DNA of 64,000 nucleotides from Candidatus Peribacteria bacterium (GTDB taxonomy: Bacteria > Patescibacteriota > Gracilibacteria > Peribacterales > Peribacteraceae). The translations under genes and the position numbers were made by a program. The notes below the pieces were generated by a model, which was given only the letters and a program-made list of their open reading frames with translations, made no database searches and had not been told where the DNA came from. The stretch covers positions 248,001-312,000 of the forward strand of contig JAHFJM010000001.1 in NCBI GenBank assembly GCA_023245935.1, in the 5' to 3' direction. Position 1 is the stretch's first letter, and each line of letters starts with the position of its first letter. Below, piece by piece: positions 33,342 through 41,635 of this stretch.

Positions 33342-33453
33342 AAAATGCATGCTGCTTCGTCATCTGCGCCAAAATTTCATTCAACGTATACGAATACGTC
33401 TCACGAAATTTTGGCTTGCTTCCTCGCATCATGCTATTTTTGAGACGATTCTC
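33329..33453. repeat. Dispersed 125-base inverted repeat B, copy 1
   Basis: A near-perfect inverted repeat. Outer arms GAGAATCGTCT/AGACGATTCTC, then AAAAATGCATG facing CATGCTATTTTT, then CAAAATTTC/GAAATTTTG, with centre ACGTATACGAATACGT. It spans the stop codon of the GT4 gene and ends 11 bases before the wecB-like ATG. Copy 2 is at 55166-55290. Confidence 0.85.
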
Positions 33454-33464
33454 CTTCCATAGTC

Positions 33465-34553
33465 ATGGTTCGTATTCTCAGCAGCGCCTCGGCAAGACCC
33501 AATTTCGTGAAGCTTGCAGCCGTGCATCATGCTCTTTCGAAGCACAAAGACATCAAGCACATCATCGTGCACACGGGGCAGCATTACGATCCGCTCCTGT
33601 CGGATATTTTCTTTACGCAGCTTGGCATTCCGCAACCGGAGAAAAATCTCGGCATCAAGGGACGTGATCGCGAAGAGGTGATCAATGCGACGACCGATGC
33701 GATGGAAACGGTGCTTGAGGAACTCAAACCGGACATTGTCCTCGTGTATGGCGACGTGAACGGTGCCGTGGGTGCTGCACGTGCAGCGAAGAATCTTGAG
33801 ATTCGCCTCGGGCATGTTGAAGCGGGGCTTCGATCATTTGATCATTCGATGCCCGAAGAGTTGAATCGAATCGAGATTGATCAGCTTGCGGACGATCTGT
33901 TCGTCTCAGAGCAGTCGGGTCTTGAGAATCTGGAAGTTGAAGGGATGAAGGGAACTGCTTCCTTCGTCGGCAACACGATGATCGACACATTGATACGGAT
34001 GATGCCTGAGATTGACGCTGCAGAATTACCAATTTCTCTTCCCGAACGTTTTGCAGTTGCGACACTGCACCGTCCCAGTAACGTTGATAATCCAGAGTAC
34101 CTGCGAGAAATAGTAGGATTTTTAGGGAAAATTAATCACACGTTGCCGATTGTGTTTCCGATGCACCCTCGATTTCGTCAGATGATTCTAAAGCCAGATT
34201 CCGAATCAACTGAGGTTCATCTTTTGAAGATTTCTTATCCAATAGATCCACTTGGTTATTTGCAATTCCTGCATCTACTCAAGAATGCAGAGTTTGTTCT
34301 GACCGATTCCGGCGGTATTCAGGAAGAAGCCGTGCTCCTCGGGAAACGCTGTTTTACGATGCGCAGGAATACGGAACGACCGAGTACGATTCTGAGTGGC
34401 AGCAATATTTTGATTGATCCGAATGTCTCTGCAGATCGCGAGAACGTTCTGTCGTTTGCAAAGAATCCGGTCACTCCGAAAATTACGATTCCTGAAAAGT
34501 GGGACGGAAAAACGGGGGAGAGGATTGCGGAGATTCTTACCAGCCTTCGATAA
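33465..34553 (+). CDS. UDP-N-acetylglucosamine 2-epimerase (non-hydrolysing, WecB/WbpI-like)
   Basis: 362 residues. Interconverts 2-epimers of UDP-HexNAc. Seen: SARPNFVKLAAVHHAL, HTGQHYDPLLSDIFF, VYGDVNGAVGAARAAKNL, HVEAGLRSFDHSMPEELNRI, ATLHRPSNVDN, and DSGGIQEEAVLLGKRCFTMR with family Glu and Asp residues. It may make UDP-ManNAc, or act as the last enzyme of a diacetamido-mannuronate route. The start is 11 bases after repeat B, whose right arm holds TGCTATTTT. Codons from about 34080 to 34260 are more A+T-rich than the rest. Confidence 0.92.
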   Translation: MVRILSSASARPNFVKLAAVHHALSKHKDIKHIIVHTGQHYDPLLSDIFFTQLGIPQPEKNLGIKGRDREEVINATTDAMETVLEELKPDIVLVYGDVNGAVGAARAAKNLEIRLGHVEAGLRSFDHSMPEELNRIEIDQLADDLFVSEQSGLENLEVEGMKGTASFVGNTMIDTLIRMMPEIDAAELPISLPERFAVATLHRPSNVDNPEYLREIVGFLGKINHTLPIVFPMHPRFRQMILKPDSESTEVHLLKISYPIDPLGYLQFLHLLKNAEFVLTDSGGIQEEAVLLGKRCFTMRRNTERPSTILSGSNILIDPNVSADRENVLSFAKNPVTPKITIPEKWDGKTGERIAEILTSLR

Positions 34554-35283
34554 CGGACAGTCTCTCGTCTTTTGATCGTTCTTCGGATTTCAGCACGCTT
34601 CTTCCATGCCATACATTTCCCGGGATGATGCCTATTTGCATATCCTTCCATTCGATGTTTGCAGCTTCCGTCGTACGAGATTGAATGTCGCGCACCAGTT
34701 TATAGGCACTCTCTTCTTGCCATGGGGAAGCACGTGTTCCGGACATCGTACTGTATTGAAGTGAATTATGTTTCATCAGTTCATAAAAGCCATTGAGAGC
34801 ATTCAGGATGAAGCCATTACCATTCACATTGAGTCCATTTTCGAGGCACTCTTCGACGGTTCGAGGCGACCATCCTTTGACGGTGTTGGAGAGTGCACCT
34901 GAGATTGTTCCTTGCATAGACCGTGATTGAAGAGACTCCAGTGTTGCTTGTGCTATTGAATTCTGTTTCGCAACCATGGTTGGCGTTCGCGTTGTGCCGC
35001 TGTTCACCAGACATACTTTGTCGTGAATATGGAATTGTGCATTGAGCACTCTCGAAATGACCGGTTCCATGCTTTGGACTCCTGTTCTTTCCATAAAGAA
35101 GGATTCATGGACGATACCCTTCGGAATTGTAATAACATCATAATGAGGTAGCAGTCGTTCCACCCTTTTCTCCAGCCAATTACGCAGATCATCGATTGTG
35201 TGGATGGATCCCTGCTGTTCGTTTTCAAGAACGATGGAACGGATACCGGTTTCTTGCTTCGGGGAAATTTGTTCGTTCAACAT
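34537..35283 (-). CDS. Hypothetical protein
   Basis: 248 residues, no recognised family. Apparent features: a helical N-terminal part (TIDDLRNWLEKRVERLLPHYD), a Ser/Thr/Asn-rich middle (SGTTRTPTMVAKQNSIAQATLESLQ), and a C-terminal region with DMQIGIIPGNVWHGRSVL. No signal peptide or membrane helix. A -10 TATTAT ends exactly 6 bases before the ATG, in a very A+T-rich stretch. The gene overlaps the end of the epimerase gene by 17 bases and looks less G+C-rich than its neighbours, possibly acquired. Confidence 0.6.
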   Translation of the reverse strand: MLNEQISPKQETGIRSIVLENEQQGSIHTIDDLRNWLEKRVERLLPHYDVITIPKGIVHESFFMERTGVQSMEPVISRVLNAQFHIHDKVCLVNSGTTRTPTMVAKQNSIAQATLESLQSRSMQGTISGALSNTVKGWSPRTVEECLENGLNVNGNGFILNALNGFYELMKHNSLQYSTMSGTRASPWQEESAYKLVRDIQSRTTEAANIEWKDMQIGIIPGNVWHGRSVLKSEERSKDERLSVIEGW

Positions 35284-35331
35284 GAAAACATAATAATATA
35301 TTTATAGTATTTGTCAACTTCTTCTCACGGC

Positions 35332-36240
35332 TTACGTATGCTTCAAATACCACTCCACAGACTTTCGAACACCTTCGTCAAACGATGTTTTCGGTGCGTA
35401 GCCAAGGACTTTCTTCGCTTTCGAAATATCGGCAATGTAGCGGATCACTTCGCCCGTTCTCGATGCACCGATGGAGACTTTCGATGAGCTTCCGAGAATT
35501 TTCTTGATGTCTTCCGCAAGTTTCAGAATGGTTGTTCCTTCGCCGTATGCGAGATTGTAGGTGTCGTTCTTCGCGGACTCGAACTGGTCGATGCCGGCGA
35601 TGATGCCGGCGACGGTGTCGTCGATGTAGGTGAAATCCAGACACTTATCCTTGCCGAACACCGTCATTGCCTCATTCTTTCGTGCCAGACGAATGAACAG
35701 CGGCACCACGCGCTCCGAATCGTCGTACATTCCGTAGACGTTGCTGAATCGGAACGTGATCTGGTCGATGCTGTAACAGCGACGATAGGCTTCCACCAGC
35801 GCTTCCCCGCCGATCTTGCTTGCCGTGTAGGGGCTTTCGCAATTGCTGACGCGCACGAGATCTTCGGTGTATTTGTCGATGCCAGTGTTGCCGTAGCTCT
35901 CGCGGGAAGATGCGAAGATGAAGCGTTTGATGCCGTGTTTCCTTGCGAACTCGAGAGCATTGAACGTCGTGAGGAAGTTGTCGCGCGCGAGATCCGGATT
36001 CTCCACCAGTTCGTAGACGCGTGCATTGGCAGCCAAGTGCACGATGATATCCGCTTCCAGTGTGATTTTTTTCATCGCAGCCGAATCACGCATATCGACG
36101 ATCGTGGTGATTTTCTTCGCCTCCGGTCGCCACTTGCACTGCACCTGATCCATGCCGAGCACGGTGTCTCCGCGAGAGAGCAGCATCTCGCAGAGCCTTG
36201 TGCCGATCGTGCCGGAGGAACCTGTCACCAGAATTTTCAT
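35332..36240 (-). CDS. NAD-dependent epimerase/dehydratase (extended SDR)
   Basis: 302 residues. Seen: ILVTGSSGTIGTRLCEMLL, DADIIVHLAANARV-type segment, FIFASSRESYG, the catalytic Tyr-Lys in YTASKIGGEALVEAY, and DFTYIDDTVAGIIAGI. Likely a UDP-sugar 4-epimerase or related enzyme; the exact substrate cannot be set. The ATG at 36240 is preceded by TGCTACAAT ending 7 bases upstream. The long in-frame extension upstream overlaps the divergent GT2 gene and is an artefact. Confidence 0.88.
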   Translation of the reverse strand: MKILVTGSSGTIGTRLCEMLLSRGDTVLGMDQVQCKWRPEAKKITTIVDMRDSAAMKKITLEADIIVHLAANARVYELVENPDLARDNFLTTFNALEFARKHGIKRFIFASSRESYGNTGIDKYTEDLVRVSNCESPYTASKIGGEALVEAYRRCYSIDQITFRFSNVYGMYDDSERVVPLFIRLARKNEAMTVFGKDKCLDFTYIDDTVAGIIAGIDQFESAKNDTYNLAYGEGTTILKLAEDIKKILGSSSKVSIGASRTGEVIRYIADISKAKKVLGYAPKTSFDEGVRKSVEWYLKHT

Positions 36241-36247
36241 CGAAAGG

Positions 36248-36256
36248 ATTGTAGCA
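36248..36256 (-). promoter_or_regulatory. Extended -10 TGCTACAAT, leaderless start
   Basis: Ends 7 bases before the SDR ATG at 36240. Followed upstream by an AAGCTTTAAG-rich palindromic stretch (36265-36295). Confidence 0.55.
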
Positions 36257-36300
36257 GGATCATCTTTAAGCTTTAAGCCTAAAGCTTTAAGCTGCTTCCC

Positions 36301-37296
36301 GTGCTTTCCCTCATCCTTCCCACCTATAACGAAGCGGCGAATATCGCAAACCTTCTCGAGGTGCTCGACGGCGTGCTCGTCCATATTCCCCACGAGATCA
36401 TCGTGGTCGATGACGACTCTCCCGATCGGACGTGGAAAGTCGCAACCGAGTTCAGCAAACTCCGCGGTTGCATCAAGGTTCTTCGTCGCATTGGTAAGAA
36501 GGGCCTCAGTTCCGCAGTGGTCGACGGGTTCGATGCCGCGCACGGGACGATCCTCGCCGTCATGGATGCGGATCTGCAGCACGATACCGCGCTTCTCCCT
36601 GTGATGGTTCGCGCAATCCAGCAGGGTGCGGATATCAGCGTCGCTTCGCGTTATGTTCCGGGTGGCAGCGTCGGTTCCTGGGTTGTCGATCGAAGAATCA
36701 TCAGCAATGCAGGCACTTTTTTTGCGAAACGTCTGTCGCAGGTCCAAGTCAGCGATCCCCTCGGTGGTTTCTTCGCACTGAAAGCGAGTCTCTACAAAAA
36801 AATTCGACCACAGCTCCAGCCGACGGGCTTCAAAATTCTTCTTGAAATTCTGGCTGCGGTTCCAAAAAATACCAAACTTGTGGAAGAGCCTCTGATTTTC
36901 CGCATGCGGCTCCATGGACAGAGTAAGCTTTCGCTTCCCGTCCACATCGCATTTCTGTGTCAGATTCTCAGGCTGACAGCGCGTTCTTTCCTGCGGTCTC
37001 TTCGGAAGGCGGGGATGGCGGTTTTTGTGGCTCTGACACTGAGCTCCGGCCTCGCGCTCGTGCCTCGCCTCTTCTCTCTGCGTCTTCTGTACACGGATCC
37101 TGCTCTGCGATCTCGCGTGCAATCCGCGCTCACGGTTGTTGCAGATCGGGAAGGGTGGCTTCTCTCCGATATCAGCATCGTTGCCGTGACTCTGGATTCT
37201 CTCTCGATCACCCATACCGATCACCTGCGTGTCTCGATTCCCCCGCGTTCCTGCACGATTGATCTTTCCGTCACCACACTTCCATGCGTCGAGTAG
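36301..37296 (+). CDS. GT2 family glycosyltransferase (polyprenol-phosphate mannosyltransferase-like)
   Basis: 331 residues with a GTG start. Residues 1-230 are a DPM1-like GT-A domain: SLILPTYNEAANIANLLEVL, IIVVDDDSPDRTWKVA, metal-binding VMDADLQHD, and RLHGQSKLSLPVHIAFL. The C-terminal 100 residues (a hydrophobic helix AVFVALTLSSGLALV, then a folded tail with LSDISIVAVTLDSLSI) are not part of the core enzyme and I do not recognise them. The gene overlaps the next membrane protein by 13 bases. An AAGCTTTAAG palindrome lies just upstream. Confidence 0.85.
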   Translation: MLSLILPTYNEAANIANLLEVLDGVLVHIPHEIIVVDDDSPDRTWKVATEFSKLRGCIKVLRRIGKKGLSSAVVDGFDAAHGTILAVMDADLQHDTALLPVMVRAIQQGADISVASRYVPGGSVGSWVVDRRIISNAGTFFAKRLSQVQVSDPLGGFFALKASLYKKIRPQLQPTGFKILLEILAAVPKNTKLVEEPLIFRMRLHGQSKLSLPVHIAFLCQILRLTARSFLRSLRKAGMAVFVALTLSSGLALVPRLFSLRLLYTDPALRSRVQSALTVVADREGWLLSDISIVAVTLDSLSITHTDHLRVSIPPRSCTIDLSVTTLPCVE

Positions 37297-38480
37297 GAAT
37301 GCAGATTTGGCTTTTGGAACTCTATGCGCTTCTTCTCGCGCTGCTACAAAGTGCGGGCGGCGTTCGCACGGATGAAGCGAAGTACCTGCTCTCGATTCCG
37401 TACCCGCATCCTCCGCTTCTGCGTTCGCTCTTCGCTTCCATTGCCGCGTTGCCCGGTCAAGAATTCTTCTGGCGTTTTGTGATCGCAAGCGCGATGACGC
37501 AGGCGGTGTGGTTACTTATGGATATCGGGTACGTTCTCTCTCCGCTCCGGCGCATCACGCTCGTCGTGAGTTGGCTCCTGAGTACGGCGCTCGTTCTGCA
37601 GGCGGGAACGGTGATGCTCGCGCCGCTCACGGGACTCTTCGGGCTTCTCTGTGTCGTGCTTGCGCTTCGTCCGAAGCCGATCAGCGCAACTTCGGCTCCA
37701 CTGCTCGGCTGTCTTTGGTTTTTGGGACTCTTCAGTGCATACCAGTGTGTGCTCTATCTGCCGCTTTTGGTCGGGGTTCTTCGGAGTGCGCATGTGTCGT
37801 GGAAAAAAATCTTTCTTTTTCTCGGATTTCCGCTCCTCCTTCTTGCCATCTACACGCTGACAAACCCGCTGGCACTCGCGAGCATGTTGAAGGTCGGCAG
37901 TCAGGATGCTCCGCTTGCTCTCTTCCTTCGGCTGTCCAATGTTCTCTGGATCTGCGTGATTGCGGGAAGCGGACTTCTCACACTCATCGGAATGTTTGGA
38001 GTGCTCACGAGCGGGCGCATGGATCTCCTCCTCACGATGTTCCTTCTCCTCGCGTATATTTTTCTCTCGAGCCAGCAGTACTATGCGATTCTCCTCACGC
38101 CGATTCTCGTCGCCGGCATGATGACGCTGCTTGTGCGGAGGAAGGTTTCCGGTCAGATATTCCTGCCGGTGCACATCATGCTGACAGCGGTTTTTGTCTT
38201 TCTGACATTCCCCGACATGCACCCGACTGCTGCAAGAGCAACGATGCGATTCCTTGATGCGCAGGGAATCACCCGTTTTGTTCTGATCGACGGTCCGTTC
38301 GGACACGAGTGGCAGTACGAGAGCACGGGTTCGGTCGGTCGGTTCACGCAAACACTCTCCTCATCGGTCGAAGCGCATGCACAGGCGATTGTCTGCACGA
38401 AGAAGACGTGCGAAGAAGACGTGGGTGAGGAGTGGAAGAGGATGCAGGGAGCGCCGGGGGAGGTGTGGGTACGACGGTAA
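37284..38480 (+). CDS. Polytopic membrane protein, probable GT-C/GT39-like
   Basis: 398 residues with about ten hydrophobic helices. The first loop, RTDEAKYLLSIPYPHPPLL (about residue 28), has the acidic DE after the first helix plus a P-H-P-P-L stretch, as in GT39/ArnT-like enzymes (DEA...Y). A C-terminal soluble tail (about 330-398) follows. It overlaps the GT2 (polyprenol-phosphate sugar maker) by 13 bases, the usual donor-and-user pairing for GT-C enzymes. A palindromic repeat follows the stop. Confidence 0.75.
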   Translation: MRRVGMQIWLLELYALLLALLQSAGGVRTDEAKYLLSIPYPHPPLLRSLFASIAALPGQEFFWRFVIASAMTQAVWLLMDIGYVLSPLRRITLVVSWLLSTALVLQAGTVMLAPLTGLFGLLCVVLALRPKPISATSAPLLGCLWFLGLFSAYQCVLYLPLLVGVLRSAHVSWKKIFLFLGFPLLLLAIYTLTNPLALASMLKVGSQDAPLALFLRLSNVLWICVIAGSGLLTLIGMFGVLTSGRMDLLLTMFLLLAYIFLSSQQYYAILLTPILVAGMMTLLVRRKVSGQIFLPVHIMLTAVFVFLTFPDMHPTAARATMRFLDAQGITRFVLIDGPFGHEWQYESTGSVGRFTQTLSSSVEAHAQAIVCTKKTCEEDVGEEWKRMQGAPGEVWVRR

Positions 38481-38483
38481 AAT

Positions 38484-38565
38484 CGTAGCGGAAGATCCAT
38501 ATTTTCCGCGGTTATCAGTCCATAGCCGCGGAGGTTACGAACCTCCGCTACGGTTCCGTTTTTCT
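38484..38565. repeat. GC-rich palindromic intergenic repeat
   Basis: Contains GCGGAGGTT ACG AACCTCCGC (perfect 9-bp arms) plus flanking GTAGCGGA and CGCTACGG. It lies between converging genes and may terminate either. Resembles the other mobile palindromes in the window. Confidence 0.6.
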
Positions 38566-39511
38566 ACAGTCCATAATATTTCCTATACCAACTCACGAAC
38601 TTCGGCACTCCTTCTCTGATTGTTGTCTTCGGCTGGAAGCCGAGCATTTTCTTCGCCTTCGAAATATCCGCAAGACTTGCGCGAGTGTCACCGGGTTGCA
38701 TGGGATGAAATTCTTTCTTTGCCTCCTTGCCGCAGGACTTCTCGACCATGGCGATGTACTCCATCAATTCTTCCTGCCTTCCGCAGCCGAGGTTAAAGAC
38801 CTCTTCCGGATAATTTTTATCGATGGCAGCGATGATGCCGTCTGCAATATCGTCGACGTACGTGAAGTCGCGTTGCATCTTCCCTTCGCCGTACACGGTT
38901 AACGGACGACCGTGCAGGAGTGCGTCCGTGAAGAGGAAGAGCGCCATATCGGGTCTGCCGTAGGGACCGTACACCGTGAAGAACCGAAGCCCCGTGACGT
39001 TCGTCCCGTAGAGCGAATGATACGTGTGTGCCATGAGTTCGTTGTCTTTCTTATTCTGCCCGTAGAGCGACAACTGATTGTCGGTTCGATCTTCTTCGGA
39101 AGAGGGGAGCTTCGTATTGCCTCCGTACACGGAACTGCTGCTGGCGTAGATCAGTCCCGGGATCTTCTGCTTTCGCACTTCGTCGAGGACGTGGAAGAAC
39201 CCGGTGATGTTGATCGCGATGTACTCGTCCGGATGCTCGAATGCGTACCGTACCCCCGCGAGTGCCGCGAGGTGCAGTACGCGATCGACACCCTTCATCG
39301 CTTTTGCAACGGTCGCACGATCCAGAATATCGCCCCGGATGAAGCTGAATCCTTTCTTGCCTTGCAGCAGTTTCAGCCTTGCCTCTTTCAACGTCGGGTC
39401 ATAGTAATTACTCACGTTGTCGAGACCGATCACCTCGTCTCCACGCTCAAGAAGCTTTACGGCAGTGTGGTACCCGATGAACCCGGCTGCGCCGGTCAGA
39501 AGGATTTTCAT
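38564..39511 (-). CDS. UDP-glucuronate 4-epimerase-like SDR enzyme
   Basis: 315 residues. Seen: ILLTGAAGFIGYHTAVKLLE, DNVSNYYDPTLKEARL (typical of UDP-glucuronate 4-epimerases), HLAALAGVRYAFEHP, the SSSSVYGG segment, catalytic YGQNKKDNELMAH, and FFTVYGPYGRPDMALF. Acts downstream of the UDP-glucose dehydrogenase encoded 700 bases upstream, giving UDP-galacturonate. The ATG at 39511 has TGCTACAAT ending 8 bases upstream; the 26 earlier in-frame codons are rejected. Confidence 0.9.
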   Translation of the reverse strand: MKILLTGAAGFIGYHTAVKLLERGDEVIGLDNVSNYYDPTLKEARLKLLQGKKGFSFIRGDILDRATVAKAMKGVDRVLHLAALAGVRYAFEHPDEYIAINITGFFHVLDEVRKQKIPGLIYASSSSVYGGNTKLPSSEEDRTDNQLSLYGQNKKDNELMAHTYHSLYGTNVTGLRFFTVYGPYGRPDMALFLFTDALLHGRPLTVYGEGKMQRDFTYVDDIADGIIAAIDKNYPEEVFNLGCGRQEELMEYIAMVEKSCGKEAKKEFHPMQPGDTRASLADISKAKKMLGFQPKTTIREGVPKFVSWYRKYYGL

Positions 39512-39550
39512 GCGAAGGGATTGTAGCAGGAAAGTGCTTTTTTGGATTGA

Positions 39551-39580
39551 AAAAAAGAGATGTACGATTTGTACATCTCT
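39551..39580 (-). terminator. Rho-independent terminator made from a palindromic repeat
   Basis: AGAGATGTAC/GTACATCTCT with a 5-base loop, followed on the minus strand by TTTTTTT. It lies after the small gene at 39599. The stem text (GTAGAGATGTAC...) resembles the palindrome found inside trmD (58266-58293). Confidence 0.75.
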
Positions 39581-39598
39581 ACGAATCAAGAGACGGGA

Positions 39599-39832
39599 TT
39601 ACGCAGCTTTCGCGAGATCTGTTCCGGTTAAATCTAAGTAACGCTTACTGAATTTACGTACTTGAGCATCATCAAGCGCCACTGTTGGAATATCGGCGGC
39701 TGTCATCAGGAGTGCCTGCTTGACCGTCAGTCCTGGGATTTCTTTCATCTTATCTCCCGCAGCCATGATTTCGTTGTCATCCAATACTTCAGGATCAACA
39801 CTGGTAATTTCACGAGGGGCTTTCATAGCCAT
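39599..39832 (-). CDS. Small hypothetical protein
   Basis: 77 residues from the ATG at 39832 (MAMKAPREITSVDPEVL...), soluble and acidic, with a helical C-terminal part (VRKFSKRYLDLTGTDLAKAA). No family recognised. An in-frame ATG at 39868 overlaps a TATAAT box (39867-39872), so transcription would begin downstream of it; the later ATG is preferred but not certain. It is followed by a good terminator, so it is probably a one-gene unit. Confidence 0.5.
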   Translation of the reverse strand: MAMKAPREITSVDPEVLDDNEIMAAGDKMKEIPGLTVKQALLMTAADIPTVALDDAQVRKFSKRYLDLTGTDLAKAA

Positions 39833-39897
39833 ATAAATTTGGGGAAATGTATATTTGTGTGCCCACATTATAGTCGAATACGAAAATAATGCAAGTA

Positions 39898-40197
39898 CTA
39901 CTTTTTTTCAGAGACGGGAATTGTATCTTCTAATACCTTTGTGACCTCAGCCAAAACCATCGTACCTTCAGAGTCGAGGTCTTCCATTGTCTTGCCTGTA
40001 GCGGCAAGGAGCCGTCGGTTAAATTCTTCCGTGAATGCATGCAAATCCGCGAATTTTATTTCACTCACATTCCCCGTTCCTTCTCGGATAGCTTCTTTCA
40101 ACTTTTTCAATTTTAGGAATTGGTCTATGACCGCTGGTACTTCATTTTCATGAAGATCGTCTTGCCGATCGCCAATGCCACTAATAGTCCAAGCCAT
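39898..40197 (-). CDS. Small hypothetical protein
   Basis: 99 residues from the ATG at 40197 (MAWTISGIGDRQDDL...), largely helical and charged (IDQFLKLKKLKEAIREG, HAFTEEFNRRLLAATGKTMEDL). No family recognised. The 33 upstream in-frame codons overlap A+T-rich promoter-like sequence with TACAAT and TATAAT boxes and are not included. It lies between the UDP-glucose dehydrogenase gene (28 bases upstream) and the small gene at 39599; both small genes look A+T-rich. Confidence 0.5.
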   Translation of the reverse strand: MAWTISGIGDRQDDLHENEVPAVIDQFLKLKKLKEAIREGTGNVSEIKFADLHAFTEEFNRRLLAATGKTMEDLDSEGTMVLAEVTKVLEDTIPVSEKK

Positions 40198-40225
40198 AAG
40201 AACAATTGAGATTGTACTGATTCTA

Positions 40226-41551
40226 TTATAAACCAATCCCAAAGTATTGCAAGCCTTCTCTCGTGATTTCCTCAGGTTCATAGATGTTTCTGCCATCGAA
40301 GAGCAGAGTGCCTTTCATTGTCTTCTTGAGTTCCTTGATGTCCGCACCGCGGAAGATGTCCCACTCGGTGAGGACGAGCAATGCATCGGCATTCTTTGCC
40401 GCATCGATCGGTGTTGCTGCATACCGTACCGCTTTCGGGAGATGCGGTTTTGCTTTCTCGATTGCAACGGGATCGTATGCAGAGACGGTGTGTCCGGCTT
40501 TCAAGAGTGCCTCGATGACGTCGATACTCGGTGCCTCGCGCATGTCATCGGTCTTCGGCTTGAATGATAAGCCCCAGACGGCGACGCGTGCTTTTTTTGG
40601 CAGATGCTTGAGGACACGTTTGATGAAACGGTTTCGTTGCCACAGGTTCACGTGGTTCGTCGCTTCCACGATCGGCAGGCTGACGCCGTACTCTTTCGCC
40701 GTTGCGAGGAGAGCCTTCACGTCTTTCGGGAAACAGCTCCCGCCGTAGCCGATCCCCGCGTGCAGGAACTTCGGTCCGATGCGGTTATCCAGCCCCATGC
40801 CGACGGCGATGTCGCGGACATTGGCGCCCGTCACTTCGCAGAGCTCCGTCATCATATTGATGAAGCTGATCTTCGTTGCGAGGAAGGCATTGCTTGCGTA
40901 CTTCATCATCTCCGAGCTCTCGCGTCGCATGAAGATCAACGGTTTCCCGACGCGCGTGATGGGTCGGTAGAGCTCTTCGATCAGGCTTTTCGTTTTCTGC
41001 TTCGCTGCACGGTCGTGGTCGCTGTTCAGCCCGACGATGATCCGATCCGGCATCATGGTATCCGGCACCGCCATGCCTTCTCGGAGGAATTCCGGATTGC
41101 TGACAACCTGCACGGAGATCTTTGTTTTTCTTTTTTTCAGAATCGCATCGATGCGATTCTGGCATTCGAGTCCCGTCCCGACCGGCACCGTCGATTTGTT
41201 CACGAAGACGAGATCGTGATCAATCATGTTCGCGACTGCTTCGGACACACTGAAGACTGCACGAAGATCGGCTTTGTATCCTTCGCCCGGCGGGGTTGCC
41301 ACGGCGGAGAAGAGAATCTTTGTGTCCGGAAGTGCATCTTCGAGTTTTGTCGTGAACGACAGGCGACCGCTTTGTAATCCGCTTGCGATCACTTCCTCAA
41401 GCCCCGGTTCGTAGATCGGGCTCTTGCCGGCTTTCAGCATCTTCACTTTCTCCGCATCGATATCCACCCCAACGACTTCATGTCCGAGTTCCGCAAAACA
41501 TGCAGCGGAGACGAGTCCGACGTAGCCGGTACCAATGATCGCTATTTTCAT
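40226..41551 (-). CDS. UDP-glucose 6-dehydrogenase
   Basis: 441 residues. Oxidises UDP-glucose to UDP-glucuronate with two NAD. Seen: IAIIGTGYVGLVSAACFAELGH, SPIYEPGLEEVI, VFVNKSTVPVGTG, NPEFLREGMAVPD, the catalytic Lys in MMKYASNAFLATKISFIN, the catalytic Cys in GIGYGGSCFPKDVKAL, and WGLSFKPKTDDMREAPS. A related WbpA-type substrate cannot be excluded. A -10 TACACT ends exactly 6 bases before the ATG; the longer N-terminus is rejected. Confidence 0.93.
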   Translation of the reverse strand: MKIAIIGTGYVGLVSAACFAELGHEVVGVDIDAEKVKMLKAGKSPIYEPGLEEVIASGLQSGRLSFTTKLEDALPDTKILFSAVATPPGEGYKADLRAVFSVSEAVANMIDHDLVFVNKSTVPVGTGLECQNRIDAILKKRKTKISVQVVSNPEFLREGMAVPDTMMPDRIIVGLNSDHDRAAKQKTKSLIEELYRPITRVGKPLIFMRRESSEMMKYASNAFLATKISFINMMTELCEVTGANVRDIAVGMGLDNRIGPKFLHAGIGYGGSCFPKDVKALLATAKEYGVSLPIVEATNHVNLWQRNRFIKRVLKHLPKKARVAVWGLSFKPKTDDMREAPSIDVIEALLKAGHTVSAYDPVAIEKAKPHLPKAVRYAATPIDAAKNADALLVLTEWDIFRGADIKELKKTMKGTLLFDGRNIYEPEEITREGLQYFGIGL

Positions 41552-41593
41552 GACGTGAGTGTAATGCATGTTTATGATGATGTCAGGCAAGCG

Positions 41594-41620
41594 ATGAGCT
41601 TTGAGCTTTGAGCTTTGAGC
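41594..41620. repeat. GAGCTTT tandem repeat flanking the S23 gene (left)
   Basis: Three tandem copies of GAGCTTT. The inverse text AAAGCTCAAAGCTCA occurs at 41981-41996 in the last codons of the gene, so the gene is bounded by short inverted repeats. Confidence 0.6.
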
Positions 41621-41635
41621 GGCTAGCATGTTGAC

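Noticed and set aside
31941-33350. 469-codon minus-strand ORF
   Set aside because: Covers a clear GT4 gene and methyltransferase promoter on the other strand; composition typical of a shadow.
36241-37488. Long in-frame N-terminal extension of the SDR gene at 35332
   Set aside because: Lies antisense to the GT2 gene at 36301; the conserved SDR start and the TGCTACAAT box fix the ATG at 36240.
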